11,007 nt of DNA from the NCBI GenBank assembly GCA_025980625.1, contig JAICXG010000082.1:1-11007 (forward strand), given 5' to 3'. The notes below the pieces were generated by a model. That model saw only the letters and a program-made list of their open reading frames with translations. It had not been told where the DNA came from and did not search any database. The translations under genes were made by a program, and so were the position numbers. Every line of letters starts with the position of its first letter. Within the stretch, counting starts at the first letter, position 1. The DNA is from Chthoniobacterales bacterium (GTDB lineage: Bacteria; Verrucomicrobiota; Verrucomicrobiia; Chthoniobacterales; UBA10450). Of the stretch, positions 1-7,068 are shown piece after piece.

Positions 1-1117
1 CACCCATCGCTTCTGCGGTTTGGAATTGTTTGCCGACCTTGGTGGCGGCGAGCGGGTAATCGACCCGCCAGCCGCTGTCGCGCAGTTGTTGCATTTGCCG
101 CAACGCCTCGGGGCGACGCGCCTCCTTCGCGATCACAAGGTAAATGTCTAGCGCGCTTTGCCGGCTCACCGCCTCGGCCAGGCGGGTAAAGATTTCCGGC
201 GTTTCCCTGATCAGATCGCCGAGGACGACGTCGCCCATCGCGAAACCGACCGCCGGGAGGGAGACGGCGCTGTCGCTTAACTGCGCGATCAAATTGTCAT
301 AACGGCCACCGCCGGCGATCGCTCGCAGCTCACCGGCACGATCGAAGACTTCGAAGACGACTCCGGTGTAATAGGCGAGGCCACGAACAATCGAAAGATC
401 GATCTGTACAAACTCGGCCAGGCCACGCAGCTCGAGTTGCCTAACGACGTCCTTCAATTTCTCGCTCTCCCCACCGCCGTCGAGCACGCGGAAAACCGGC
501 GCGGCGAGCGGGCCGAGTTGCTCCGCCGTTTTCTCGCGTGACTCGCGCTCGCTTTTGTCGATCACCTGGAGCAGCTCGCTCCATTTTTCCGCCGGAACAT
601 TTTCTGCGCGGAGCAGGTCGGTCCAGAATTGGCGATCACTTAGCCTAACGACGACGTGCTCGGACCTGAAACCGAACGCGCGAAGGAGATCGATCGCGAG
701 CGCGATCAGCTCGACATCGGCGGCCGGAGAGTCGTCGCCGATGATGTCGCAGTTAAGCTGGAAATGTTCACGCAAGCGACCGCGCTGTTGTTTTTCGTAG
801 CGAAAACACTGCGGAATCGAGAACCACTTGAGTGGTTTGCGAAACTCTCGCTCGTGCGCCGCAACGACGCGGGCGAGCGAGGGGGTCAGCTCGGGACGCA
901 GCGCGACTTCCCGCTCGCCTTTGTCGATGAAATTGAAGAGCTGAGCGACGATCTCTGGACCACTTTTTTTCTTATAAAGCTCGGTCAGCTCCAGCACCGG
1001 GCCATCCCATTCGACAAAACCGTAGCCGCGGCAGACTTCGCGCCAGCGGGCGAAGATCGCATTTCGAAAAGCGCAGTCGTCCGGCAAAAAATCTCTAAAG
1101 CCGGGAAGTGGTTGCAT
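1..1117 (-). CDS. hisS: Histidyl-tRNA synthetase (C-terminus cut off by window edge)
   Basis: Class II aminoacyl-tRNA synthetase that charges tRNA-His with histidine in the cytoplasm. The 372 visible codons begin MQPLPGFRDFLPDD at the ATG ending at 1117. Visible signatures are the R-P-E-x-T element around residues 74-78, motif 2 (FRYEKQQRGRLREHFQ, 105-120), the HisRS-specific histidine loop (RGLAYYTGVVFEV, 245-257) and motif 3 (GGGRYDNL, 269-276). After about residue 320 the anticodon-binding domain begins (ALDIYLVIAKEA), but its end and the stop codon lie beyond position 1. No clear Shine-Dalgarno precedes the ATG. The gene is divergent from the small secreted protein at 1262, with 144 bp between them. 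Two copies of the GTCGTTAGGC word lie inside it (439-448, 643-652), both read as Val-Val-Arg. Confidence 0.97.
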   Translation of the reverse strand, partial: MQPLPGFRDFLPDDCAFRNAIFARWREVCRGYGFVEWDGPVLELTELYKKKSGPEIVAQLFNFIDKGEREVALRPELTPSLARVVAAHEREFRKPLKWFSIPQCFRYEKQQRGRLREHFQLNCDIIGDDSPAADVELIALAIDLLRAFGFRSEHVVVRLSDRQFWTDLLRAENVPAEKWSELLQVIDKSERESREKTAEQLGPLAAPVFRVLDGGGESEKLKDVVRQLELRGLAEFVQIDLSIVRGLAYYTGVVFEVFDRAGELRAIAGGGRYDNLIAQLSDSAVSLPAVGFAMGDVVLGDLIRETPEIFTRLAEAVSRQSALDIYLVIAKEARRPEALRQMQQLRDSGWRVDYPLAATKVGKQFQTAEAMG

Positions 1118-1247
1118 GGAAAAGAGATAGAGCCGGGCGTTAGCGGCCGATGCGTCCGAAGCAAGCAGCCTGTCCGAATTGGGAGTGAATAAGGGCTGGA
1201 TCTACGGAATCGGAATTCAGCACGACGGAGATCATCCGTTCAACCAA

Positions 1248-1256
1248 AGGAAAGGA
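1248..1256 (+). promoter_or_regulatory. Ribosome binding site for the 1262 gene
   Basis: AGGAAAGGA lies five bases upstream of the ATG at 1262 and is the clearest Shine-Dalgarno in the window. It fixes the start of the small secreted protein. A small inverted repeat (ACGGA, GATCA loop, TCCGT, 1225-1239) lies just upstream; its role, if any, is unknown. Confidence 0.7.
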
Positions 1257-1261
1257 CAAAC

Positions 1262-1684
1262 ATGAAACAGAACAGATTCACAAAATTATTGGCCGCAGGA
1301 GCGGCTTGTGCGCTCGCGCTTGGCACGGTCGTCGCGCAGGACACGAGCACGACAACGACGACCGCCGGCGGGGCCGGCGTGACTACGAGCACGAGCACGC
1401 TGAACGGGACGGGAACGATCACGGCCTTCACCCCGAGTTCGGACTATATCAGCTTTCGCACTGAGACGAGTGCGGAGCCGGTGAAATATTATGTCACGAA
1501 AGACACGACGGTGGTGGATCCAACCGGCCAAACGGTGCAGGTGTCAATGCTGCGCCCGGATATGCCGGTGCATTACACCTATGTGAAGGAAGGCGACCGG
1601 ATGGTGGTGACGCGGGTGACGCTGGAAAAGCCGATCTCGTACTACAAGAAAGAGACCACCACCACGACAACGACCAACCCCTGA
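1262..1684 (+). CDS. Small secreted Thr-rich protein of unknown function
   Basis: I do not recognise a named family. The 140-residue product has a classic Sec signal peptide: basic N-terminus MKQNRFTK, hydrophobic core LLAAGAACALALGTVV, and likely cleavage after Ala25. The mature protein starts with a Thr/Ser/Gly-rich stretch (27-50). A compact beta-rich core follows (about 51-123), with a GTITAF start, alternating hydrophobic strands and a VTKDTTVVDPTG turn. It ends in a second Thr tract (132-138). It looks like a single small beta-barrel or OB-like periplasmic or surface domain between low-complexity linkers, similar in style to DUF5666-type repeats, but that resemblance is only a guess. 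It is monocistronic: strong ribosome binding site upstream and an intrinsic terminator 32 bp after the stop. This suggests a well-expressed, independently regulated protein. Confidence 0.8.
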   Translation: MKQNRFTKLLAAGAACALALGTVVAQDTSTTTTTAGGAGVTTSTSTLNGTGTITAFTPSSDYISFRTETSAEPVKYYVTKDTTVVDPTGQTVQVSMLRPDMPVHYTYVKEGDRMVVTRVTLEKPISYYKKETTTTTTTNP

Positions 1685-1716
1685 CACATCGAGACGTCGT
1701 TAGTCCGTTGATGAAC

Positions 1717-1752
1717 GCGCCCGCGGAACGTGTTTCCGCGGGCGCTTTTTCT
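1717..1752 (+). terminator. Intrinsic terminator after the secreted-protein gene
   Basis: A perfect 12-bp inverted repeat (GCGCCCGCGGAA at 1717-1728, TTCCGCGGGCGC at 1734-1745) encloses the 5-nt loop CGTGT and is followed by TTTTT (1746-1750). The T-run is on the plus strand only, so it should end transcription of the 1262 gene. The convergent galE stop codon (1751-1753) directly abuts the T-run. On the minus strand the hairpin lacks a U-tract, so it would be at most a weak 3' end for galE. Confidence 0.9.
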
Positions 1753-2722
1753 AGTCCCCGTAACCGTTCGGAAATTTCTGGTGCCAGCGCCAGGCGCTTT
1801 CGACGATCGCGCCGAGATCTTCGAACTGCGGCTTCCAGCCAAGCTCGCGCTTGATTTTCGCGGATGACGCGATGAGGCGCGGCGGATCCCCTGGCCGGCG
1901 CGGCTTCTCGATTACCGGGATTTCTCTCTCGGTGACGCCGCGGCAAACCTCGATGACTTCGCGGACACTCGATCCGCCTCCGGTGCCGAGATTGTAAAAG
2001 GCGCTCTCCTTCGTCCCGAGCGCCAGGATGTGGGCGCGCGAAAGATCGAGGATGTGAATGTAATCGCGGATGCAGGTGCCATCGGGAGTTTCGTAATCGG
2101 TGCCGTAGATTTCGACGTGCTGCTTTTGACCTAATGCGACCTTGAGCACGTTCGGGATCAGATGGGTCTCAGTGCGATGGTCCTCACCGAATTTCTCAGT
2201 CGCACCGGCGGCGTTGAAATAACGCAGGGAAACGAACTGCAACCCATGGATCATGTCGTACCATCGGAGGACATTCTCAAACATCAGCTTCGATTCGCCG
2301 TACGGGTTTATCGGATGCTGCGGCAGCGTTTCGTCGATCGGAATGCGCGCCGGAGGTCCGAAGGTGGCGCAGGTCGAGGAAAAAACGAACCGATGAACGC
2401 CGGCCTCAAGCATCGCATCAAGCAGATTGATCCCGGCGCAAACATTGTTCCGAAAGTATTTCGAGGGATTCTGCATCGACTCGCCGACGAGAGCATTGGC
2501 GGCGAAATGCATGACCGCATCGGGTTTCGTCTCGTAAAGCACGCGGCTGATTTCTTCGCGTCGGGCCAGGTCGCCGCCGATGAAGACCGCCCGTTCGTCT
2601 ACGGCGCGACGATGGCCTTCAGTTAAATTATCGAAGACAATGACTTCATGGCCTTCATCGAGGAGAAGCTCGACACAGATGCTGCCAATATAACCGGCCC
2701 CGCCGACGACAAGGATTTGCAT
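1751..2722 (-). CDS. galE: UDP-glucose 4-epimerase
   Basis: Interconverts UDP-glucose and UDP-galactose using tightly bound NAD, supplying galactose units for cell-surface polysaccharides or the Leloir pathway. It is an extended short-chain dehydrogenase of 323 residues, a normal length for the family. Visible features are the Rossmann glycine motif GGAGYIG (7-13), the adenosine-binding acidic turn FDNL (30-33), the substrate serine/threonine strand FSSTCATFG (114-122), the catalytic YGESK (Tyr141, Lys145), and RYFNAAGA (167-174), typical of GalE-type sugar epimerases. The start ATG at 2720-2722 is the natural one, because the nucleotide-binding strand begins at residue 2. It lies 47 bp downstream of the 3D lipoprotein gene on the same strand and may be co-transcribed. 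No other galactose genes are in view, so a role in surface glycan precursor supply is more likely than galactose catabolism. Related UDP-sugar epimerases cannot be fully excluded. Confidence 0.95.
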   Translation of the reverse strand: MQILVVGGAGYIGSICVELLLDEGHEVIVFDNLTEGHRRAVDERAVFIGGDLARREEISRVLYETKPDAVMHFAANALVGESMQNPSKYFRNNVCAGINLLDAMLEAGVHRFVFSSTCATFGPPARIPIDETLPQHPINPYGESKLMFENVLRWYDMIHGLQFVSLRYFNAAGATEKFGEDHRTETHLIPNVLKVALGQKQHVEIYGTDYETPDGTCIRDYIHILDLSRAHILALGTKESAFYNLGTGGGSSVREVIEVCRGVTEREIPVIEKPRRPGDPPRLIASSAKIKRELGWKPQFEDLGAIVESAWRWHQKFPNGYGD

Positions 2723-2769
2723 CCGCGGAAACTGCGACGCACATCGCCCCTGTCAAAGGGCAAACTCCA

Positions 2770-3276
2770 CTAAAAGGAGTGCGTGCTGTTCTCCTGGCTC
2801 TTGCGCAGGGCGAGCACCATCGGATGGACGGTGCGGCTGTGCTTGCGCGGAGCAAGCACCTTGAGGCTCTTCGCCGGTGAGCCCCACTCGATGACGTCGA
2901 TATCAACCGAGCGCACACCCCACTTTCTCATCGCGAGCCGGTTCGATTTGTAAAGGTCGATCGTTCCGGTGCCAACGAGCGCGCGGCCGTAATCGTCGAT
3001 CTGGAAGATTTCGTCAGTGTCAACAATGCGAAACTTCGTCCCGAGTGGCCACCGGGACCAATCGGCCGCCGCGCTTTTGATTTCTTTGCCCGAAAGAGGG
3101 GTGCCGATTGCGTTGTGCGGGCCGCCCTCCTCGGTGTGGGTGTAGGCGGTGGTCCGGACATGGCAGATGCGTTCCGGCCCGACCGAGGTCGAGGCAACCG
3201 TCTGGAGACGAGACGCACAGCTCACGCCGAAGAACGCGAACGTGCCCAAAAGTGTAAGTCTCAGTAGATGCGTCAT
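2770..3276 (-). CDS. 3D-domain (RlpA/MltA-like barrel) putative lipoprotein
   Basis: The 168-residue protein starts MTHLLRLTLLGTFAFFGVSC. This is a signal peptide ending in a lipobox-like GVSC with Cys20, so it is probably lipidated and outer-membrane anchored, although Gly at -3 is atypical. Residues 40-130 match the 3D domain named for three aspartates: Asp72 before WSRWPLGT, Asp95 in IDDYGRALVG, and Asp107 in TIDLY, followed by KWGVRSVDIDVIEWG. This double-psi beta-barrel fold is shared with MltA lytic transglycosylases, so a role in binding or cleaving peptidoglycan is likely. A basic tail of about 35 residues follows. The reading frame is open further upstream, but that would overlap the divergent gene at 3344, so the ATG at 3274-3276, directly preceding the signal peptide, is preferred. 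Confidence 0.85.
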   Translation of the reverse strand: MTHLLRLTLLGTFAFFGVSCASRLQTVASTSVGPERICHVRTTAYTHTEEGGPHNAIGTPLSGKEIKSAAADWSRWPLGTKFRIVDTDEIFQIDDYGRALVGTGTIDLYKSNRLAMRKWGVRSVDIDVIEWGSPAKSLKVLAPRKHSRTVHPMVLALRKSQENSTHSF

Positions 3277-3290
3277 TTGGGTTGTCGGCC

Positions 3291-3319
3291 CTTTTAGCGG
3301 TTGAGCGGGTGGATGGCAA
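3291..3319 (-). promoter_or_regulatory. Candidate sigma-70 promoter for the 3D lipoprotein
   Basis: On the minus strand a -35-like TTGCCA (5/6 match, 3314-3319) and a -10-like TAAAAG (4/6 match, 3291-3296) are separated by exactly 17 bp. The leader before the ATG at 3276 would be only about 8 nt. A match of this quality can arise by chance. Confidence 0.35.
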
Positions 3320-3327
3320 ACGATAAT
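3301..3327 (+). promoter_or_regulatory. Weak candidate promoter for the phosphoesterase gene
   Basis: TTGAGC (3301-3306) and GATAAT (3322-3327) resemble -35 and -10 boxes, but the 15-bp spacer is short. The -10-like box ends 16 bp before the ATG at 3344. It overlaps the candidate divergent promoter, so the two genes could share a control region. Confidence 0.25.
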
Positions 3328-3343
3328 TTTCGCCGCACGAACC

Positions 3344-3997
3344 ATGCCTGTCGCTGCTCCCGGCCAAATTGCCATTGCTCGCAACGTCCTGCTCGACGGT
3401 CGCCTGGCGCTTTTTCATGAAACAGAGCGCTGGTTGGCGGTGGCCGATTTACACTTCGGCTATGAGTTAAGCCAGCGGGCCGCTGGGCGGCTCGTGCCGT
3501 TTTGGGGAATGGCGTCGATCGAGCAACGGCTGCTGGAGTTGCTCCGCGAATATCGGCCGCAACGACTACTCATCCTTGGCGACCTCGTGCACGACCGCGC
3601 CTCGGGCAAACCAGCGGCCGAACTGCTGGCGCGCTTGCGCGAACACTGTGACGTCATCGCGCTGCTCGGCAATCACGATCATAATCTCGCGCACGCGATC
3701 GAGTTCTGCTCGGATTGGGAGACGCCGGAATTTGTTTTCCGGCACGGCGATTGCGAAGGTTGCGTGGCCGATCGCATTCAGATTATCGGCCATCACCATC
3801 CGGCGGCGAGCGTCAGAGACGGGGCCGGATTATGTTTGAAGTGCCCGGCATTCATTCAACAGGAGCGCTGTTGGATTTTGCCTGCGTTTTCGCCTTGGGC
3901 GGGCGGAGTGATTTGGCCGGATGACGATAGGAGCCGAATCTGGCTCTGCACGCCGCGGCGGATTCTGCGGGTAGATCGAAACGGAGCGGCCAGCTAA
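3344..3997 (+). CDS. pdeM: PdeM-like metallophosphoesterase (putative DNA repair endonuclease)
   Basis: A 217-residue calcineurin-like phosphoesterase. The dimetal-site motifs appear in order: ADLHFG (Asp35, His37), ILGDLVHD (Asp80), LLGNHDHN (Asn110, His111), FRHGD (132-136) and IIGHHHPA (147-154). The short form, the DLHFGYE...G..VPF opening, the GHHHPA block followed by a Cys-rich segment with CPAF, and the closing LPAFSPWAGG match the family called ligase-associated DNA damage response endonuclease PdeM. In that family the usual partners are a Lhr-like helicase, a DNA ligase and an exonuclease; none of them is beside it here. No Shine-Dalgarno is visible. The stop codon overlaps that of convergent mscL by four bases. 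Family membership as a metallophosphoesterase is firm; the PdeM assignment is probable but its substrate is inferred. Confidence 0.85.
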   Translation: MPVAAPGQIAIARNVLLDGRLALFHETERWLAVADLHFGYELSQRAAGRLVPFWGMASIEQRLLELLREYRPQRLLILGDLVHDRASGKPAAELLARLREHCDVIALLGNHDHNLAHAIEFCSDWETPEFVFRHGDCEGCVADRIQIIGHHHPAASVRDGAGLCLKCPAFIQQERCWILPAFSPWAGGVIWPDDDRSRIWLCTPRRILRVDRNGAAS

Positions 3998-4443
3998 GCT
4001 TTTGCCAACTCGGTCGTGCAATGCGGGCAGCGAGTCGCCTTGATCGGAATCGTCATTGCGCAAGCTGGACAGTCTTTCGAGACCGGCTCGGCCGCCGGCG
4101 CCGGTCGCTTCATCGCATTCATCGCTTTCACGACCAGGAAAATACAAAAGGTGATAATGAGAAAACTAACCACGACGGTGATAAAACTTCCGTAGTTCCA
4201 GGTGATGGCGCCGGCCTTGGCTGCATCCCCCGGCGTAGCGAAGGGGCCGCCTGCCGGTGCGGGCTTTAACAGCAAAAACTTATTCGAAAAATCAAGCCCG
4301 CCGGTGATCAAACCGATCGGCGGCATGATGATGTCTTTAACGAGCGAGGCAACGACCGCGCCAAAGGCAGCGCCGATGACGACACCGATTGCGAGATCGA
4401 CCGCGTTCCCTTTAATCGCAAACTCTTTGAATTCTTTCCACAT
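3994..4443 (-). CDS. mscL: Large-conductance mechanosensitive channel with zinc-ribbon-like tail
   Basis: Inner-membrane pentameric channel that opens under membrane tension to release solutes during hypo-osmotic shock. The 149-residue protein has the MscL N-terminal amphipathic helix (MWKEFKEFAIKGN), the gate-forming first helix with DLAIGVVIGAAFG (16-28), the VKDIIMPPIGL turn (35-45), a periplasmic loop (about 50-82) and a second helix (about 84-108). Instead of the charged C-terminal helix bundle of E. coli MscL it ends in CPACAMTIPIKATRCPHC, with two CxxC pairs (Cys125/128 and Cys139/142) that could bind zinc. MscL proteins with such a tail are known in several phyla. It starts 15 bp after the leuS stop on the same strand, so the two are probably co-transcribed. 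Its stop overlaps that of the convergent phosphoesterase gene. Confidence 0.96.
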   Translation of the reverse strand: MWKEFKEFAIKGNAVDLAIGVVIGAAFGAVVASLVKDIIMPPIGLITGGLDFSNKFLLLKPAPAGGPFATPGDAAKAGAITWNYGSFITVVVSFLIITFCIFLVVKAMNAMKRPAPAAEPVSKDCPACAMTIPIKATRCPHCTTELAKA

Positions 4444-4458
4444 AGCCCAAGTCTTGTT

Positions 4459-6990
4459 TCAGTTGGCCACGAGATTGACAAGCTTTTTTGGAATCACGAC
4501 GACTTTGCGGATTGTTAGGCCGGCTGTGAACTCGCGCACGCGCTCGCTGGCACGCGCGATTTTTTCCAAGTCCGCCTCCGTCGCATCAGTCGGAACCGTG
4601 ATCCGATCGCGCACCTTGCCGTTGACCTGGAGCACGATCTCGACTTCGGCTTCGATCAAAAATTCCGGCTGATAGGCGGGCCAGGGTTGATCAGTGATCG
4701 CTGTGGGCGAGACCGGGAATCGATCTCCCAGTCTTTCCCAAAGTTCCGAAGAAAGATGCGGCGCGAACGGATTGAGCAAGACGAGGAGAGTGCGTAACGC
4801 CAAGACCGGACGCGATTCGGCGCTGATAAAGGCGTTCACGAAAATCATCATTTGCGCGATCGCGGTGTTGAAAGAAAGCGCTTCGATGTCTTCGGTCACT
4901 TTTTTGATCGTGGCATGCATGATCGTGAATTGGGCGCGGGTCGGCTCGACCTCAGCCAGGGCAGGGGAGAGGATCCAGTTGCCTTCCTGGTTTACCTCCA
5001 TCGTTAGGCGCCAGATCCGGGCGAGAAATCGCGCTACGCCTTCCACACCGGCCATGCTCCAGGGCTTCATCTGCTCGAGCGGTCCCATAAACATTTCGTA
5101 GCACCGAAAGGCATCGGCGCCGTACTCGGCGATGACATCGAGTGGATCGATCACGTTGCCCCAGCGCTTTGACATTTTGCGGCCATCCTCTCCGAGAATG
5201 ATTCCCTGATTTACGAGCCGCTGGAACGGTTCGTTAGTCGTTAGGTAGCCGAGGTCGAAGAGCACCTTGTGCCAAAACCGTGCGTAAAGCAGATGCAGGA
5301 CCGCATGCTCGGTGCCGCCGACGTAAAGATCGACATTCATCCAGTAGCGCTCGGCTTCTTTACCAACAAAACGGGTCGCGTTTCGCGGATCGCAGAATCG
5401 AAGATAATACCAACACGAACCGGCCCATTGCGGCATGGTGTTGAGTTCTCGGCTCGCCGCCTCCGAGTACCGCACCCATTCCTTCGCTCGGGCGAGCGGC
5501 GGTTCGCCGCTCCCGGTCGGTTTGAAATCGTGCAGTGGCGGCGGAACGAGCGGCAGTTCGCGCTCGGAGATCGCCTCATGTTTTCCATCCCGCCAGACGA
5601 TCGGGAACGGCTCGCCCCAATAGCGCTGGCGCGAAAAAAGCCAGTCCCGCAACTTGTACTGGACAGTGCGCCGGCCAAGACCGTGTTCTTCCAGCCAATC
5701 GATGATTTTCCTCTTTGCTTCCGGCGTTGCCAGGCCGTCGATCAGCGGCGAATTGATTGCGGTACCCTCGCCGGTGTAGCCGGTCGGCTCTTCGTCGTTA
5801 GGGGGACGAACCACCTCGAGAATCGGCAGGCCAAACTTACGCGCGAACTCGAGATCGCGCTCGTCGTGCCCCGGCACGCCCATGATCGCGCCGGTGCCAT
5901 AGCCCATCAGAACGTAATCCGCGATCCAGATCGGGATGCGTTCGTTGTTTGCGGGATTGAGCGCGTAGGCGCCGGTGAAAACGCCGGTTTTCTCCTTCGC
6001 CAGATCGGTCCGCTCGAGATCGTTCTTGGCCACGATCTGGGCCTTGTATTGCTCGACCCCGGCGCGTTGCTCGTTAGTCGTTAGGCGATCGACCAGGGGG
6101 TTTTCCGGCGCAAGCACCATGTAGGTCGCGCCATAAAGTGTGTCGGGACGAGTCGTGAAGACGGTGATTGCGGCATCATGCTCGGGAAGCGCGAAAACAA
6201 CCCCTGCCCCTTCGCTTCGCCCGATCCAGTTGCGTTGCAGCAGCTTGATGCCCTCCGGCCAATCGAGCGCTTCGAGCTCGTCGATCAAACGTTCGGCATA
6301 GGCAGTGATCCGCAGCATCCACTGCCGCATCGGTCGCCTAACGACTGGAAAACCGCCCACTTCGCTTTTCCCGTCGATCACTTCCTCGTTCGCCAGCACC
6401 GTCCCGAGCTCGGGGCACCAATTCACCGCCACGTCGGCAACGTAGGCGAGCCGAACGCTCTCGGGGTCTCCGCCGGTGTAGGTGGAGATCGGCTCTGCCC
6501 TTTGTGTCTCCGGGTTGAACCAGGAGTTGTAGATGTGGAGGAAAATCCATTGCGTCCAGCGGTAGAAATCGGGATCGGCGGTGCTGATCTCCCGTTCCCA
6601 GTCGTAGGAAAAACCGATCCGTTTCAGCTGTTTCTTGAACCGCGAAATGTTCTCGCGAGTCGTGATTTCCGGATGTTGGCCAGTCCGGATCGCGTATTGC
6701 TCGGCGGGCAAACCAAATGCGTCCCAGCCGATCGGGTGCAGGACGTTGAAGCCGCGAAAACGCTTGTAGCGCGCGACGATATCGGTCGCGGTATAACCCT
6801 CAGGATGGCCGACGTGAAGCCCGGCGCCGCTCGGGTAGGGAAACATGTCGAGGACATAGAACTTCGGCCGCGCCGGATCGAAGCTGGTCTCGTTAGGATT
6901 GGGCGCGTGAAAGAGCCGGCGCTCCTCCCAGATCGCCTGCCACTTTGGCTCGAGCTGGTCGAATGGGTACGGTTTGCGGCGTTCGCTCAT
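4459..6990 (-). CDS. leuS: Leucyl-tRNA synthetase
   Basis: Class I synthetase that charges tRNA-Leu, with proofreading. The 843-residue length is normal. Visible features are the HIGH-type signature HVGH (59-62) in PYPSGAGLHVGHPEGY; the CP1 editing domain with its Thr-rich pocket TTRPDTLYGATY (279-290) and GTGAIMGVPGHDERD (365-379); the WYYLRFCDP element (527-535); the KMSKS loop present as KMSKR (605-609) followed by WGNV; and the anticodon-binding and C-terminal domains with VLQVNGKVRDRI. The frame is open from a TTG at 6996, but the ATG at 6988-6990 (MSERRKPYPF) fits the family better. No good Shine-Dalgarno is visible. It is the first gene of a probable leuS-mscL unit and divergent from rdgB. 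It carries six of the eleven CGTTAGG words in the window. Confidence 0.98.
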   Translation of the reverse strand: MSERRKPYPFDQLEPKWQAIWEERRLFHAPNPNETSFDPARPKFYVLDMFPYPSGAGLHVGHPEGYTATDIVARYKRFRGFNVLHPIGWDAFGLPAEQYAIRTGQHPEITTRENISRFKKQLKRIGFSYDWEREISTADPDFYRWTQWIFLHIYNSWFNPETQRAEPISTYTGGDPESVRLAYVADVAVNWCPELGTVLANEEVIDGKSEVGGFPVVRRPMRQWMLRITAYAERLIDELEALDWPEGIKLLQRNWIGRSEGAGVVFALPEHDAAITVFTTRPDTLYGATYMVLAPENPLVDRLTTNEQRAGVEQYKAQIVAKNDLERTDLAKEKTGVFTGAYALNPANNERIPIWIADYVLMGYGTGAIMGVPGHDERDLEFARKFGLPILEVVRPPNDEEPTGYTGEGTAINSPLIDGLATPEAKRKIIDWLEEHGLGRRTVQYKLRDWLFSRQRYWGEPFPIVWRDGKHEAISERELPLVPPPLHDFKPTGSGEPPLARAKEWVRYSEAASRELNTMPQWAGSCWYYLRFCDPRNATRFVGKEAERYWMNVDLYVGGTEHAVLHLLYARFWHKVLFDLGYLTTNEPFQRLVNQGIILGEDGRKMSKRWGNVIDPLDVIAEYGADAFRCYEMFMGPLEQMKPWSMAGVEGVARFLARIWRLTMEVNQEGNWILSPALAEVEPTRAQFTIMHATIKKVTEDIEALSFNTAIAQMMIFVNAFISAESRPVLALRTLLVLLNPFAPHLSSELWERLGDRFPVSPTAITDQPWPAYQPEFLIEAEVEIVLQVNGKVRDRITVPTDATEADLEKIARASERVREFTAGLTIRKVVVIPKKLVNLVAN
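5231..5245. repeat. Tandem double copy of the CGTTAG word (copy A)
   Basis: TCGTTAGTCGTTAGG inside leuS. It contains two overlapping repeats of TCGTTAG and is identical over 15 bp to the site at 6071-6085. In leuS it encodes Leu-Thr-Thr-Asn. Confidence 0.8.
6071..6085. repeat. Tandem double copy of the CGTTAG word (copy B)
   Basis: The same 15-mer as at 5231-5245, in a functionally unrelated part of leuS (the editing domain), again encoding Leu-Thr-Thr-Asn. The flanking bases differ, so the identity stops at the repeat. Confidence 0.8.
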
Positions 6991-7001
6991 GAACAAAGAA
7001 T

Positions 7002-7025
7002 CAGGAACACAGGAACGCAGGAAAG
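7002..7025 (+). repeat. Three tandem CAGGAAC-type octamers between leuS and rdgB
   Basis: CAGGAACA (7002-7009), CAGGAACG (7010-7017) and CAGGAAAG (7018-7025) lie head to tail in the 78-bp divergent intergenic region. The position would cover promoter or leader DNA of leuS and rdgB. The function is not evident. Confidence 0.65.
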
Positions 7026-7068
7026 AAACTGAAATTTCACAGCGCGTCGCGGTCGCCTACTTTGGCGC

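Noticed and set aside
656..1192. Plus-strand open frame of 178 codons
   Set aside because: It lies antisense to hisS, which has all the expected HisRS motifs. Long antisense frames are common in GC-rich genes.
2744..2780. Small hairpins (GCCC/GGGC and ACTCC/GGAGT) between the 3D lipoprotein and galE
   Set aside because: Stems are 4-5 bp without a U-tract; they are too weak to call, and the gap is consistent with an operon.
2770..3384. A longer 204-residue start for the 3D lipoprotein
   Set aside because: It would overlap the divergent phosphoesterase gene and bury the signal peptide internally; the ATG at 3276 begins directly at the signal sequence.
4459..6996. TTG at 6996 as the leuS start
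   Set aside because: The ATG two codons downstream gives the usual LeuRS N-terminus, and no ribosome binding site favours the TTG.
5269..7032. Two long plus-strand frames (5269-6084 and 6178-7032) opposite leuS
   Set aside because: The translations are Arg/Pro-rich without recognisable motifs, and the minus strand is clearly leuS throughout.
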